64,000 bases of DNA, taken from NCBI RefSeq assembly GCF_018449515.1, contig NZ_JAAVUQ010000017.1, forward strand, positions 107,255 to 171,254. Direction: 5' to 3'. This document shows, piece after piece, positions 44,294 to 52,018 of the stretch. A program made the translations under genes and the position numbers. Numbering within the stretch: the stretch's first letter is position 1; each line of letters starts with the position of its first letter. Source of the stretch: Caballeronia sp. dw_19 (GTDB taxonomy: Bacteria; Pseudomonadota; Gammaproteobacteria; Burkholderiales; Burkholderiaceae). The notes below the pieces were generated by a model that was not told the DNA's origin, searched no databases, and saw only the letters and a program-made list of their open reading frames with translations.

Positions 44294-44720
44294 GTGCTTG
44301 CCCGAGAGCGTACGGGGCGAAGCGTGTTCGTGTCAGGATTCGCGAGAAGGAGGGGTTCACACATCCTCCGCTCTGGCGAGCACCGTGCTTTTGGGGCACC
44401 TATGAATAGAAACTGCACGCTGTGGACACTTAGGGTAGCGTGGTTTGAAAGCGCTTTCTTTGCTTCGTTTCTTTGTCGCTTTGGACAAAGAAATGACGTG
44501 CCGCCACGCACAGTGGCTAACAGTGATAAAGAGAAAATCCGACTCTCGCAGGCCGCTAACGCCGAAAGCACCAACCCGGCATTGACTCAGACCACTAACC
44601 CCAGAACCTAGCACCCCGGCATAGACCCCCGACCACTAACCCCAGAACCGACCACCCCAGCACCGACCCCCGCCCACTAACACCGCCCCACCCAAACAGA
44701 ACCCCGAGTGCGAACGAAAA
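44294..44720 (+). repeat. Modular intergenic repeat, copy C
   Basis: The start (GTGCTTGCCCGAGAGCG) and central module closely match copy B in the opposite direction. The C-rich tail ends with GTGCGAACGAAAA at 44708-44720, seven bases from the recN stop. It lacks the head module. With copy B it makes a 1.17-kb inverted pair that fills the gap between the convergent genes glnE and recN. Confidence 0.85.
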
Positions 44721-44727
44721 TCCCTTC

Positions 44728-46383
44728 TTACGCGGCCAACATTTCCTTCGCATGCTTACGCGTGGTGGCCGTAATCTCAAGCCCCCCGAGCATCCGCGCA
44801 ACTTCTTCCACCCGTTTCGATTTATCCAGCGGCGTAACGGTGCTAACCGTTCCCCCCGCAGAATCACCGGCTTTAGCCACCTGGAAATGATGATCGCCGC
44901 GCGCCGCGACCTGCGGCAAATGCGTCACGCACAGCACCTGCCGGTCGCGGCCGAGTTGATGCAGCAAACGCCCGACCACTTCCGCCACGCCGCCGCCAAT
45001 CCCCGTATCCACTTCATCGAAAATCAATGTGGGAGTCGGACTCGCCGTGCTCGCAATTACCGCCAACGCGAGACTGATCCGCGCGAGTTCGCCGCCAGAC
45101 GCGACCTTCGCCAACGGCCTCAACGTCACGCCCGCATGCCCAGCCACCCGGAATTCGATCTGCTCAAGCCCGTTCGCACCGCCCTCTGCAAGCGGCACGA
45201 GCGCGACTTCAAAGCTGCCGCCGACCATCGATAATTCCTGCATGCCCTTGGTGACCGCCTTGCCAAGCGACTTCGCGGCTTTCCCGCGCGCCTTCGACAA
45301 CACCGTCGCTTCCGCCAGATAAACCTCTTTCGCCTTGGCAACCGCCGCGCGCAGTGCATCGAGATCAGCGGCGGCATCGAGCGCCGCCAGCTGTCTGCGC
45401 CGCTCGGCATGCTCCTCGGGCAACGCTTCGGGCTGCATGCGAAACTTGCGCGCGGCCGAATGCAGTTGTTCCATCCGATGCTCGACCTGCGCCAGCCGGT
45501 TCGGGTCAAGCTCAAGCCGCTGAGCGTAGTGCGAGAGCGAATATGAGGCTTCCTGCAATTGAATCTCGGCGGGTTCGAGCGAAGCCAGCACGTCGGCGAG
45601 CGCAGGGTCGATATCGACAAGACCGCGCAGCTTCGACACGATCGCGGAGAGCTGCGTGATCATGGCTTCGTCCGACTCGGACAGCGCGTTCAGCGCGCCC
45701 TGCACACCGTCGATCAAACTCGCCGAATGCGACAGCCGATGATGCTCTGCGCTGACCTCTTCCCACTCACCCGGCTGCGGCGCAAGTTTGTCGAGTTCAC
45801 TCAGTTGCCATGCGAGACGCTCGCGTTCCAGTTGCAACTCGCGATCGCGGTTTTGCGCGAGTTCCACCGCATGCGTTGCGTCGCGCCAGACCCGGTGCGC
45901 CCGCGCTACTTTCTGTGCCGAGTCGAGCAGGCCCGCGTGAGTATCGAAGAGTTCGCGCTGGGCGTCCGGGCGCATCAGCAATTGGTGGGCGTGCTGGCCG
46001 TGGATGTCGACGAGCATTTCGCTCAGTTCACGCAATTGCACGAGCGTGGCCGGCGTCCCGTTGATAAACGCCCGTGAACGTCCGCTTGAATCGACTACGC
46101 GGCGCAGCATGACCGTGTCGGCGTCGCCGGCAGCCAGCGCGTGCTCGTCCAGCCAGCGCGAGACTTGTGCGTGAGTAGAAAACTCGGCGGTGATGTCCGC
46201 GCGCGCTCCTCCGGCCCGCACGATGCTGGCGTCGGCACGCGCGCCGAGCGTGAGCGCGAGGGCATCGATAAGAATCGACTTGCCGGCGCCGGTTTCGCCT
46301 GAAAAGACGGTGAAGCCGCGCTCGAACTCGAGGTCTAGCGCGGCGACAATGACGAAGTCGCGAATCGAGAGATGACGGAGCAT
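44728..46383 (-). CDS. recN: DNA repair protein RecN
   Basis: This 551-residue SMC-like ATPase has Walker A GETGAGKS at residues 29-36, long coiled-coil arms, and a C-terminal signature/Walker B region (LVSGGELARIS-like ASGGELARISLALA, LIFDEVDTGIGG). RecN helps double-strand break repair by recombination. The ATG at 46383 starts with the family N terminus MLRHLSIRDF; an upstream extension is a shadow of nadK. It follows nadK by seven bases. Confidence 0.96.
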   Translation of the reverse strand: MLRHLSIRDFVIVAALDLEFERGFTVFSGETGAGKSILIDALALTLGARADASIVRAGGARADITAEFSTHAQVSRWLDEHALAAGDADTVMLRRVVDSSGRSRAFINGTPATLVQLRELSEMLVDIHGQHAHQLLMRPDAQRELFDTHAGLLDSAQKVARAHRVWRDATHAVELAQNRDRELQLERERLAWQLSELDKLAPQPGEWEEVSAEHHRLSHSASLIDGVQGALNALSESDEAMITQLSAIVSKLRGLVDIDPALADVLASLEPAEIQLQEASYSLSHYAQRLELDPNRLAQVEHRMEQLHSAARKFRMQPEALPEEHAERRRQLAALDAAADLDALRAAVAKAKEVYLAEATVLSKARGKAAKSLGKAVTKGMQELSMVGGSFEVALVPLAEGGANGLEQIEFRVAGHAGVTLRPLAKVASGGELARISLALAVIASTASPTPTLIFDEVDTGIGGGVAEVVGRLLHQLGRDRQVLCVTHLPQVAARGDHHFQVAKAGDSAGGTVSTVTPLDKSKRVEEVARMLGGLEITATTRKHAKEMLAA

Positions 46384-46390
46384 GGGCGTC

Positions 46391-47293
46391 TTAGAGTTTC
46401 GTGGCGTCTTCGTGCGAGGGATATTCGTTCCAGTGCAGCTTCTTGCGTAGCGTGGCGTAATGGCTATAGCCGACCGGATGCAACACCGGCACGGTATGAC
46501 GCGAACGCCGCACTTCAATGGTGTCGTTCAGTTCGACCGCGGTAAACGACTGCATGTCGAAATTCACGTTCACGTCGCGCCCGCCAATAATCTGGATATC
46601 CACTTGCGAGTCGTCGGGCAGAACAATTGGACGATTCGACAGCGAATGCGGGGCGATGGGTACGAGTACAAAACCCTGCAATTGCGGATGCAGGATTGGT
46701 CCGGACGAGGAGAGCGCGTACGCGGTCGAACCCGTGGGCGTGGCGACAATCAGGCCGTCCGAGCGCTGGTTGTACATGAAACGCCCGTCCACCGACACAC
46801 GCAGTTCCGCCATGCCCGAAAAGCCGCTGCGATTCACCACGACGTCATTGAACGCCAGCGCGTGATAGATCGGCCGGCCGTCCCGGACAATGCGCGCTTC
46901 GAGCAAGGTCCGCTCTTCGCGCTCGAAACTGCCGGCGAGCATTTGAGGCACCAGCTCCTGCATTTCGGCCAGCGTGATGTCCGTGATGAACCCGAGCCGC
47001 CCGTGGTTCACGCCAATCAGCGGCGTGCGATACGGCGCGAGCTGCCGGCCAATGCCAAGCATGGTGCCGTCGCCGCCGAGTACGACCGCGACGTCCGCGC
47101 GCGCTCCAATTTCCGGCGCAGTCAATGCGGGGTAGTCAGTCACGCCGACGTCATGCGCCGTTTCCGCTTCGAACACGACGTCGAAGCCGCGTTTCACAAT
47201 GCACGCGGCGAGCGCCGTCAGCGGCTCCCTGATGCCGGGCGTGTTGTTGCGCCCCACGAGCGCGACAGTCTTGAATTGGGTGCCAATTTCCAT
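46391..47293 (-). CDS. nadK: NAD kinase
   Basis: This 300-residue enzyme phosphorylates NAD to NADP. The signature GGDGTML is at residues 73-79, with NHGRLGFITD and SGPILHPQLQGFVLVPIAPH further on. Its length matches proteobacterial NadK. It lies upstream of recN, seven bases apart, and is divergent from hrcA; nadK-recN next to hrcA is a common arrangement. Confidence 0.96.
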   Translation of the reverse strand: MEIGTQFKTVALVGRNNTPGIREPLTALAACIVKRGFDVVFEAETAHDVGVTDYPALTAPEIGARADVAVVLGGDGTMLGIGRQLAPYRTPLIGVNHGRLGFITDITLAEMQELVPQMLAGSFEREERTLLEARIVRDGRPIYHALAFNDVVVNRSGFSGMAELRVSVDGRFMYNQRSDGLIVATPTGSTAYALSSSGPILHPQLQGFVLVPIAPHSLSNRPIVLPDDSQVDIQIIGGRDVNVNFDMQSFTAVELNDTIEVRRSRHTVPVLHPVGYSHYATLRKKLHWNEYPSHEDATKL

Positions 47294-47514
47294 GCCGGCA
47301 TTACACCATAGGTGAGTGTCGAAAAGAACCGCGCGCCACGTCCGCGGTGCCTACGGCTTGTCTGTATACGCTAAGCCCCGGGCGTGACGGGGAATTGTCG
47401 TTAGAATGGTGCGGATCATGAATTGATGACGGGTGAATGACAAAAATACGTCAATCGTCGTCGCACTATTTGCTGCGCTCGCTGTTTCCTTACACGTTGA
47501 GCTAAACTTTCCCC

Positions 47515-48534
47515 ATGCTAGACCCACGTGCCCAGACCCTCCTCAAGACGCTGATCGAGCGCTATATCGCCGAAGGTCAGCCGGTCGGTTCCCGCACGCT
47601 GTCCCGTTATTCCGGACTCGAGCTCAGCCCGGCCACCATCCGCAACGTCATGTCGGACCTGGAGGACCTCGGGCTGGTGGTGAGCCCGCATACGTCTGCG
47701 GGCCGGATTCCCACGCCACGCGGCTACCGGCTCTTCGTGGACACCATGCTCACCGTCGAAACTACCGACGACGAAGCCATGACCTCCGCTGTCAAGATCA
47801 AGCTGCAGGGCGGCGAGCCGGCGAAGATCGTGGCCGCCGCGGCTAGCGTGCTGTCGAACCTGTCGCAATTCGCGGGCGTCATTCTCACGCCGCGCCGCAG
47901 CCACATGTTCAAGCAGATCGAGTTCATGCGCCTGTCTGATAAACGCATCCTGCTGATCATAGTGACGCCGGAAGGCGACGTGCAGAACCGCATCATGGCG
48001 ACCCAGCGCGACTATTCGCCGTCGCAGCTCACCGAGGCGTCGAACTATATCAACGCGAATTTCGCCGGACTGTCCTTCAACGAAGTACGCCGCCGACTGC
48101 GCGAGGAAATCGACGCGCTGCGCGGCGACATGACCTCGCTGATGCAGGCAGCGGTGGCCGCGAGCGTCGACGAAACGGATCAAGGCGACACCCTGCTGAT
48201 TTCCGGCGAGCGCAACCTGCTGGAAGTGGCGGATCTTTCCTCCGACATGGCGCGGCTGCGCAAGCTCTTCGACGTGTTCGACCAAAAGACGAGTCTCCTT
48301 CAATTACTCGATGTCTCGAGCCACGCGCAAGGCGTGCAGATATTTATAGGCGGCGAGTCGAATCTCGTGCCAATCGAGGAAATGAGCGTGGTGACCGCGC
48401 CCTATGAAGTGAACGGGAAGATAGTTGGCACGCTGGGCGTGATCGGACCTACGCGGATGGCGTACAACCGCGTGATTCCCATTGTTGATATCACCGCGCG
48501 CCTGCTCTCCCTCTCGCTCAGTAGCCAGCAATAG
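47515..48534 (+). CDS. hrcA: Heat-inducible transcription repressor HrcA
   Basis: This 339-residue protein has the HrcA winged helix (SRTLSRYSGLELSPATIRNV, then MSDLEDLGLV) and the GRIPTPRGYRLFVDTML block. HrcA represses chaperone genes by binding CIRCE operators and is released when GroEL is busy. I find no CIRCE element (TTAGCACTC-N9-GAGTGCTAA) in this window, including upstream of grpE and dnaK, so its targets are elsewhere. Confidence 0.95.
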   Translation: MLDPRAQTLLKTLIERYIAEGQPVGSRTLSRYSGLELSPATIRNVMSDLEDLGLVVSPHTSAGRIPTPRGYRLFVDTMLTVETTDDEAMTSAVKIKLQGGEPAKIVAAAASVLSNLSQFAGVILTPRRSHMFKQIEFMRLSDKRILLIIVTPEGDVQNRIMATQRDYSPSQLTEASNYINANFAGLSFNEVRRRLREEIDALRGDMTSLMQAAVAASVDETDQGDTLLISGERNLLEVADLSSDMARLRKLFDVFDQKTSLLQLLDVSSHAQGVQIFIGGESNLVPIEEMSVVTAPYEVNGKIVGTLGVIGPTRMAYNRVIPIVDITARLLSLSLSSQQ

Positions 48535-48545
48535 TGCAATAAGCC

Positions 48546-48591
48546 GTCTGCCGGTCCGGCCCGCAAAATGCTGCGAATCCCCCCGGCAGAC
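48546..48591. repeat. 9-bp inverted repeat between hrcA and hemH
   Basis: GTCTGCCGG and CCGGCAGAC are perfect inverted arms 28 bases apart, directly after the hrcA stop. There is no T run. It could be a weak terminator or a protein site. Confidence 0.4.
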
Positions 48592-48644
48592 AACCCATCT
48601 TGCCTTGTCCCGGCCCCGTTCACCACTCGGCCGTTCGGCCGATG

Positions 48645-48671
48645 TTGCGTTCCGAAACGCGCCGCTATAAT
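48645..48671 (+). promoter_or_regulatory. Promoter upstream of hemH
   Basis: TTGCGT and a perfect TATAAT are 15 bases apart, about 50 bases before the hemH ATG. The spacing is a little short but the -10 box is ideal. Confidence 0.5.
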
Positions 48672-48718
48672 GGGTTTCACTTACTTGACCGACACGGGCT
48701 TCACAGCCTCTCCCCTTT

Positions 48719-49786
48719 ATGCGCTACGACCTCGAGTTGCCTTCGCAGCCTTCCGCTTCGCATCGCGTTGCGGTGCTGCTGATCAACCTCGGCACGCCGG
48801 ATGCGCCCACGCCCAAGGCCGTGCGCAAGTACCTCGCGCAGTTCTTGTCGGATCCGCGCGTGGTGGAAATTCCTGCGCTCGCGTGGCAAGTCATCCTGCG
48901 GCTGGCAATCCTGCCGTTTCGCGGCCGTGCGTCAGCCAAGAAATATGCCCAGGTATGGCTGCCCGAAGGCTCGCCGCTGCGGGTCTATACGGAAAAGCAG
49001 GTGGAGGGGTTGCGGCGCTTGTTCATGGTGAACGACTATCACGTGATTGTTGACTACGCCATGCGCTACGGCACGCCCGGGATTCCGGCCATGATGAATC
49101 AACTCAAGCTGGAAGGCGCCGAGCGCGTGCTGCTCGTACCCATGTATCCGCAGTATTCGTCGTCGACCACGGCTACGGCGTTCGATGACGCGTTCAACGC
49201 CTTGCGCCGCGTGCGCAATCAGCCGGAATTGCGCACCATCCGCCAATATGCCGACCATCCGGCCTATATTGGCGCGCTGGCCGAGCAGGTGAGGGACTAT
49301 TGGCGGCATCACGGCCAGCCGGACTTCGCGGCGGGTGACCGGCTGGTGCTGAGTTTCCACGGCGTGCCCAAGCGCACCATGGATCTTGGTGACCCGTATC
49401 ATGACCAGTGTCAACAGACCGGTTCGTTGCTCATGGCTGCGCTCGGGTTGTCGCCGGTCGAATGCCGGGTGACATTCCAGTCGCGTTTTGGCCGGGCAGA
49501 ATGGTTGCAACCTTATACCGCGCCCTCGCTCGCTGAACTTGGCGCGGCGGGTGTGAAGCGGGTGGACGTTTTCTGCCCGGGTTTTACGTCGGATTGCCTG
49601 GAAACCATCGAGGAAATCGGCATTGAAGTGCGCGATGAATTCCTGCACGCTGGCGGCAAGGAGTTTCACCGGATTCCATGTTTGAACGCATCACCGGCCT
49701 GGATCAAGGCGCTGGGCGAAATTGTCGCGCAGCACCTGCAGGGCTGGCCGGTGCAGGCGCCGCAAACGCTGAGCGCAGCCGCATAG
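48719..49786 (+). CDS. hemH: Ferrochelatase
   Basis: This 355-residue enzyme inserts iron into protoporphyrin IX, the last step of haem synthesis. Visible signatures are VLLINLGTPDAPTPKAVRKY, VPMYPQYSSSTTA, LVLSFHGVPKRTMDLGDPY (with the catalytic His) and FCPGFTSDCLETIEEI. Length is normal. The S4-domain gene follows 33 bases downstream. Confidence 0.97.
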   Translation: MRYDLELPSQPSASHRVAVLLINLGTPDAPTPKAVRKYLAQFLSDPRVVEIPALAWQVILRLAILPFRGRASAKKYAQVWLPEGSPLRVYTEKQVEGLRRLFMVNDYHVIVDYAMRYGTPGIPAMMNQLKLEGAERVLLVPMYPQYSSSTTATAFDDAFNALRRVRNQPELRTIRQYADHPAYIGALAEQVRDYWRHHGQPDFAAGDRLVLSFHGVPKRTMDLGDPYHDQCQQTGSLLMAALGLSPVECRVTFQSRFGRAEWLQPYTAPSLAELGAAGVKRVDVFCPGFTSDCLETIEEIGIEVRDEFLHAGGKEFHRIPCLNASPAWIKALGEIVAQHLQGWPVQAPQTLSAAA

Positions 49787-49819
49787 ACCACCGCATTGAC
49801 CAGTTACCATTGACCACTC

Positions 49820-50227
49820 GTGAACTACCAGATCTCAACTGACGCCAGCGCGCGCCTTCGTATCGATAAATGGCTCTGGGCAGCGCGGTTTTTCAAAACG
49901 CGCTCGCTGGCCAGCGATGCCGTCGAGAAGGGTCGCGTGCGTATTGGCGGCGCGAATGTGAAGCCGTCCAAGGATGTGCGTGTTGGCGATCTCGTGGAGA
50001 TCGAGATTGAACACGTGCTTTGGCAAGTGAACGTGCTGGGAATTTGTGAAGTGCGCGGTCCGGCGCCCATTGCGCAGACGCTTTACGCTGAAACGGACGC
50101 TGGACGGGAAAAACGCGTGGCGGAGAATGAGCGGAGGAAGACGTATCGTGAGCCGGCAGCCGCATTGCAGGGCCGCCCGACCAAGCGCGACCGCCGCATT
50201 ATCGACAAACTTTCAGGCTCGGACTGA
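49820..50227 (+). CDS. hslR: S4-domain RNA-binding protein, Hsp15-like
   Basis: This 135-residue protein has an N-terminal S4 domain (RIDKWLWAARFFKTRSLAS, VEKGRVRIGGANVKPSKDV) and a basic tail, as in Hsp15. Hsp15 binds 50S subunits that carry a stalled nascent chain and helps recycle them. It uses a GTG start. It lies between hemH and the grpE-dnaK block, consistent with a heat-shock role. Its last 29 bases overlap a small ORF on the other strand. Confidence 0.88.
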   Translation: MNYQISTDASARLRIDKWLWAARFFKTRSLASDAVEKGRVRIGGANVKPSKDVRVGDLVEIEIEHVLWQVNVLGICEVRGPAPIAQTLYAETDAGREKRVAENERRKTYREPAAALQGRPTKRDRRIIDKLSGSD

Positions 50228-50360
50228 AAAACTGTTCCATGGTGGCCGAGACGCCGCCGTACTCCGTAGTGTGGTCGTTGACCGCGCCGGACATGCAAAT
50301 AGTCGTGGTGCCGCCAACGAGTACCAATGCGACGATCGCAATAGCAAAGGTCAGTTTCAT
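50199..50360 (-). CDS. Candidate 53-residue secreted or membrane peptide
   Basis: The frame starts MKLTFAIAIVALVLVGGTTT, a basic start followed by a hydrophobic core that looks like a signal peptide or membrane anchor, then a polar stretch of about 30 residues with two further cysteines-region sites (Cys22, Cys52). An AGGGGG ribosome site lies seven bases upstream. The 3' end overlaps the S4-domain gene tail by 29 bases on the opposite strand. I recognise no family. The hydrophobic start plus ribosome site makes chance less likely. Confidence 0.5.
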   Translation of the reverse strand: MKLTFAIAIVALVLVGGTTTICMSGAVNDHTTEYGGVSATMEQFFSPSLKVCR

Positions 50361-50816
50361 GGGCACCCCCTGTAACAACGCAACAGCTCTGAAAAGCGGA
50401 CGCTAGAGCTGACTTGAAGCAAGCTTTAGCGATTAAAAGACTTGGATTCGGGCATTCGTAAGATTAGGGTTAACTAGCGCTTCCGAAGACATGTTCGAAG
50501 TGTAGGTGAGCAAGTCAACCGGCTCAATCTGAATCTGATGACAGGCCCAAAATGGTTGTAACCGGTCATTTCTGCAGGCTAGAAACAGCCCCGGAAAGCA
50601 CGTGCAACCCCTTGAAAACGCTCATCTGAGCCTCAGATGGGTTTCTTAGGACGAACAAGGATGTCCCTCGCTTCACTCGCACTGTCCGCTGTTCGGGCCC
50701 GTTGCGTTTTTGCAACGTTGAGTTGGCGGTTATCATCGGCAGCTTTTTGATGGGCCGAAACCGCAACGTTGCGTTCGATTTCATCCGTTTTCACCCATAG
50801 CAAAATCTCAAGCGAC
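50228..50816. other. Intergenic region upstream of grpE
   Basis: It holds the candidate small peptide gene, a sigma-32-like CTTGAAA at 50611-50617 and, just after it, the perfect inverted repeat CATCTGA-GCC-TCAGATG (50623-50639). CGTTGC/GCAACG forms a small hairpin at about 50700-50717. No RNA gene is evident. Confidence 0.5.
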
Positions 50817-51398
50817 ATGGAAAACACGCAAGACAATTCCGCGAGCCAGAACCCCTCGCCCGCCGACAATACCGCGGCGGCTCAAACTATCCAGCAACCC
50901 GGCGTGCCGGACGGGAATTCCGCACCGGAAACCGTCGACGCAAACGAAACCGAGGCATTGCTCGCTGAAGCGCAAGCGAAGGCAGCATCGTTGCAAGAAG
51001 AGTTCTTGCGTGCGAAAGCCGAGACCGAGAACGTGCGGCGCCGGGCGCAGGAAGATGTGCAGAAGGCGCATAAATTCGCGATCGAAAACTTCGCGGAAAA
51101 CCTGCTGCCGGTGCTGGACAGCCTGGAAGCCGCGCTGACGCATTCGTCCACCGACCTGGCAAAAGTCCGCGAAGGCGTCGAGTTGACGCTGCGCCAACTG
51201 ACCGCCGCGCTCGAAAAGGGCCGTGTCGTCGAGGTAAATCCGGTTGGCGAGAAGTTCGATCCGCACCGCCACCAGGCTATTTCGATGGTGCCGGCCGAGC
51301 AGGACGCGAACACGGTGGTCTCGGTGCTGCAAAAGGGCTATGTGATTGCGGACCGCGTTCTGCGCCCGGCGCTCGTCACGGTCGCCGCGCCGAAATAA
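50817..51398 (+). CDS. grpE: Nucleotide exchange factor GrpE
   Basis: This 193-residue protein has a disordered acidic N terminus, a long helix (about 55-100, coiled-coil, with FLRAKAETENVRRRAQEDV) and the beta domain ending NPVGEKFDPHRHQAISMVPA and GYVIADRVLRPALVTVA. GrpE releases ADP from DnaK. The ATG at 50817 begins the family-like MENTQDN; an in-frame start 16 codons upstream has no ribosome site. It heads grpE-thioredoxin-dnaK-dnaJ. Confidence 0.95.
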   Translation: MENTQDNSASQNPSPADNTAAAQTIQQPGVPDGNSAPETVDANETEALLAEAQAKAASLQEEFLRAKAETENVRRRAQEDVQKAHKFAIENFAENLLPVLDSLEAALTHSSTDLAKVREGVELTLRQLTAALEKGRVVEVNPVGEKFDPHRHQAISMVPAEQDANTVVSVLQKGYVIADRVLRPALVTVAAPK

Positions 51399-51424
51399 GC
51401 ATTTCAGCCGGAGATGCTGCTGTC

Positions 51425-51820
51425 ATGGCCAATATCCCTGTCGATGTCACCGCGTTTGCCGCTTTCGACATGCAGGAATTGAGCGCCGGGACGTTCGACG
51501 CCGGCCTCGAGTCGGCGGCGGACGAACTGGCCGTTGTGTATTTCTGGGGTTTCGAGTGTTTCAACTGCGAAATCGCGAAGAAGGCGATGCTCGCAAAACC
51601 GGATGAGATCCGGGCGCTCGGGCTGAAATGGTTTCACAGCAACATCTACGAGCATCGCGATCTCGGCCGCCGTTTCATGTTGCATGGCGTGCCAACGTGG
51701 TTCTTCTTCTACCGGGGCAAGCGCCTCGGACGAGCAACCGGCTGGCATGGGCTTGGCCAGTTCGAAGCCGCCGTCGCCGCCGCTCGCGAGAAAATTCGGG
51801 CGCTCGAAGCGAAGGGTTGA
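51425..51820 (+). CDS. Thioredoxin-fold protein with CFNC motif
   Basis: This 131-residue protein has the thioredoxin layout with the redox motif CFNC at Cys45-Cys48 (VVYFWGFECFNCEIAKK) and the cis-proline segment GVPTWFFFYRGKRLGR. It has no signal peptide, so it acts in the cytoplasm. The unusual CxxC sequence differs from CGPC of thioredoxin, which should shift its redox potential. It lies 26 bases after grpE and 198 bases before dnaK, which suggests redox support for chaperone clients; this role is inferred. Confidence 0.85.
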   Translation: MANIPVDVTAFAAFDMQELSAGTFDAGLESAADELAVVYFWGFECFNCEIAKKAMLAKPDEIRALGLKWFHSNIYEHRDLGRRFMLHGVPTWFFFYRGKRLGRATGWHGLGQFEAAVAAAREKIRALEAKG

Positions 51821-51883
51821 GCCGGTTAGCCAGAAAAAGTTTCAGAATGGCTGAAAAAAAGCGGGAAAGCGTCTGTTTCTGGT

Positions 51884-51911
51884 CTTGAAAACGATGCGAA
51901 CGCTCTTATTT
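51884..51911 (+). promoter_or_regulatory. Sigma-32-like promoter upstream of dnaK
   Basis: CTTGAAA (51884-51890) and CTCTTATTT (51903-51911) resemble the heat-shock consensus CTTGAAA and CCCCATNT, with 12 bases between. The same CTTGAAAACG string occurs upstream of grpE at 50611. Confidence 0.5.
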
Positions 51912-52018
51912 GGCGTACAGGGTTAAATTTTGGGCATCCGGCTAGCGGATTCGACCGTCAACCACGTCGAAAATGCGAAAACGGACCTGCTGCAATCAAA
52001 GTCAGGAGAGTGATAAAA

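Noticed and set aside
47294..47514. Possible CIRCE operator upstream of hrcA
   Set aside because: Neither TTAGCACTC nor GAGTGCTAA is present here or upstream of grpE and dnaK.
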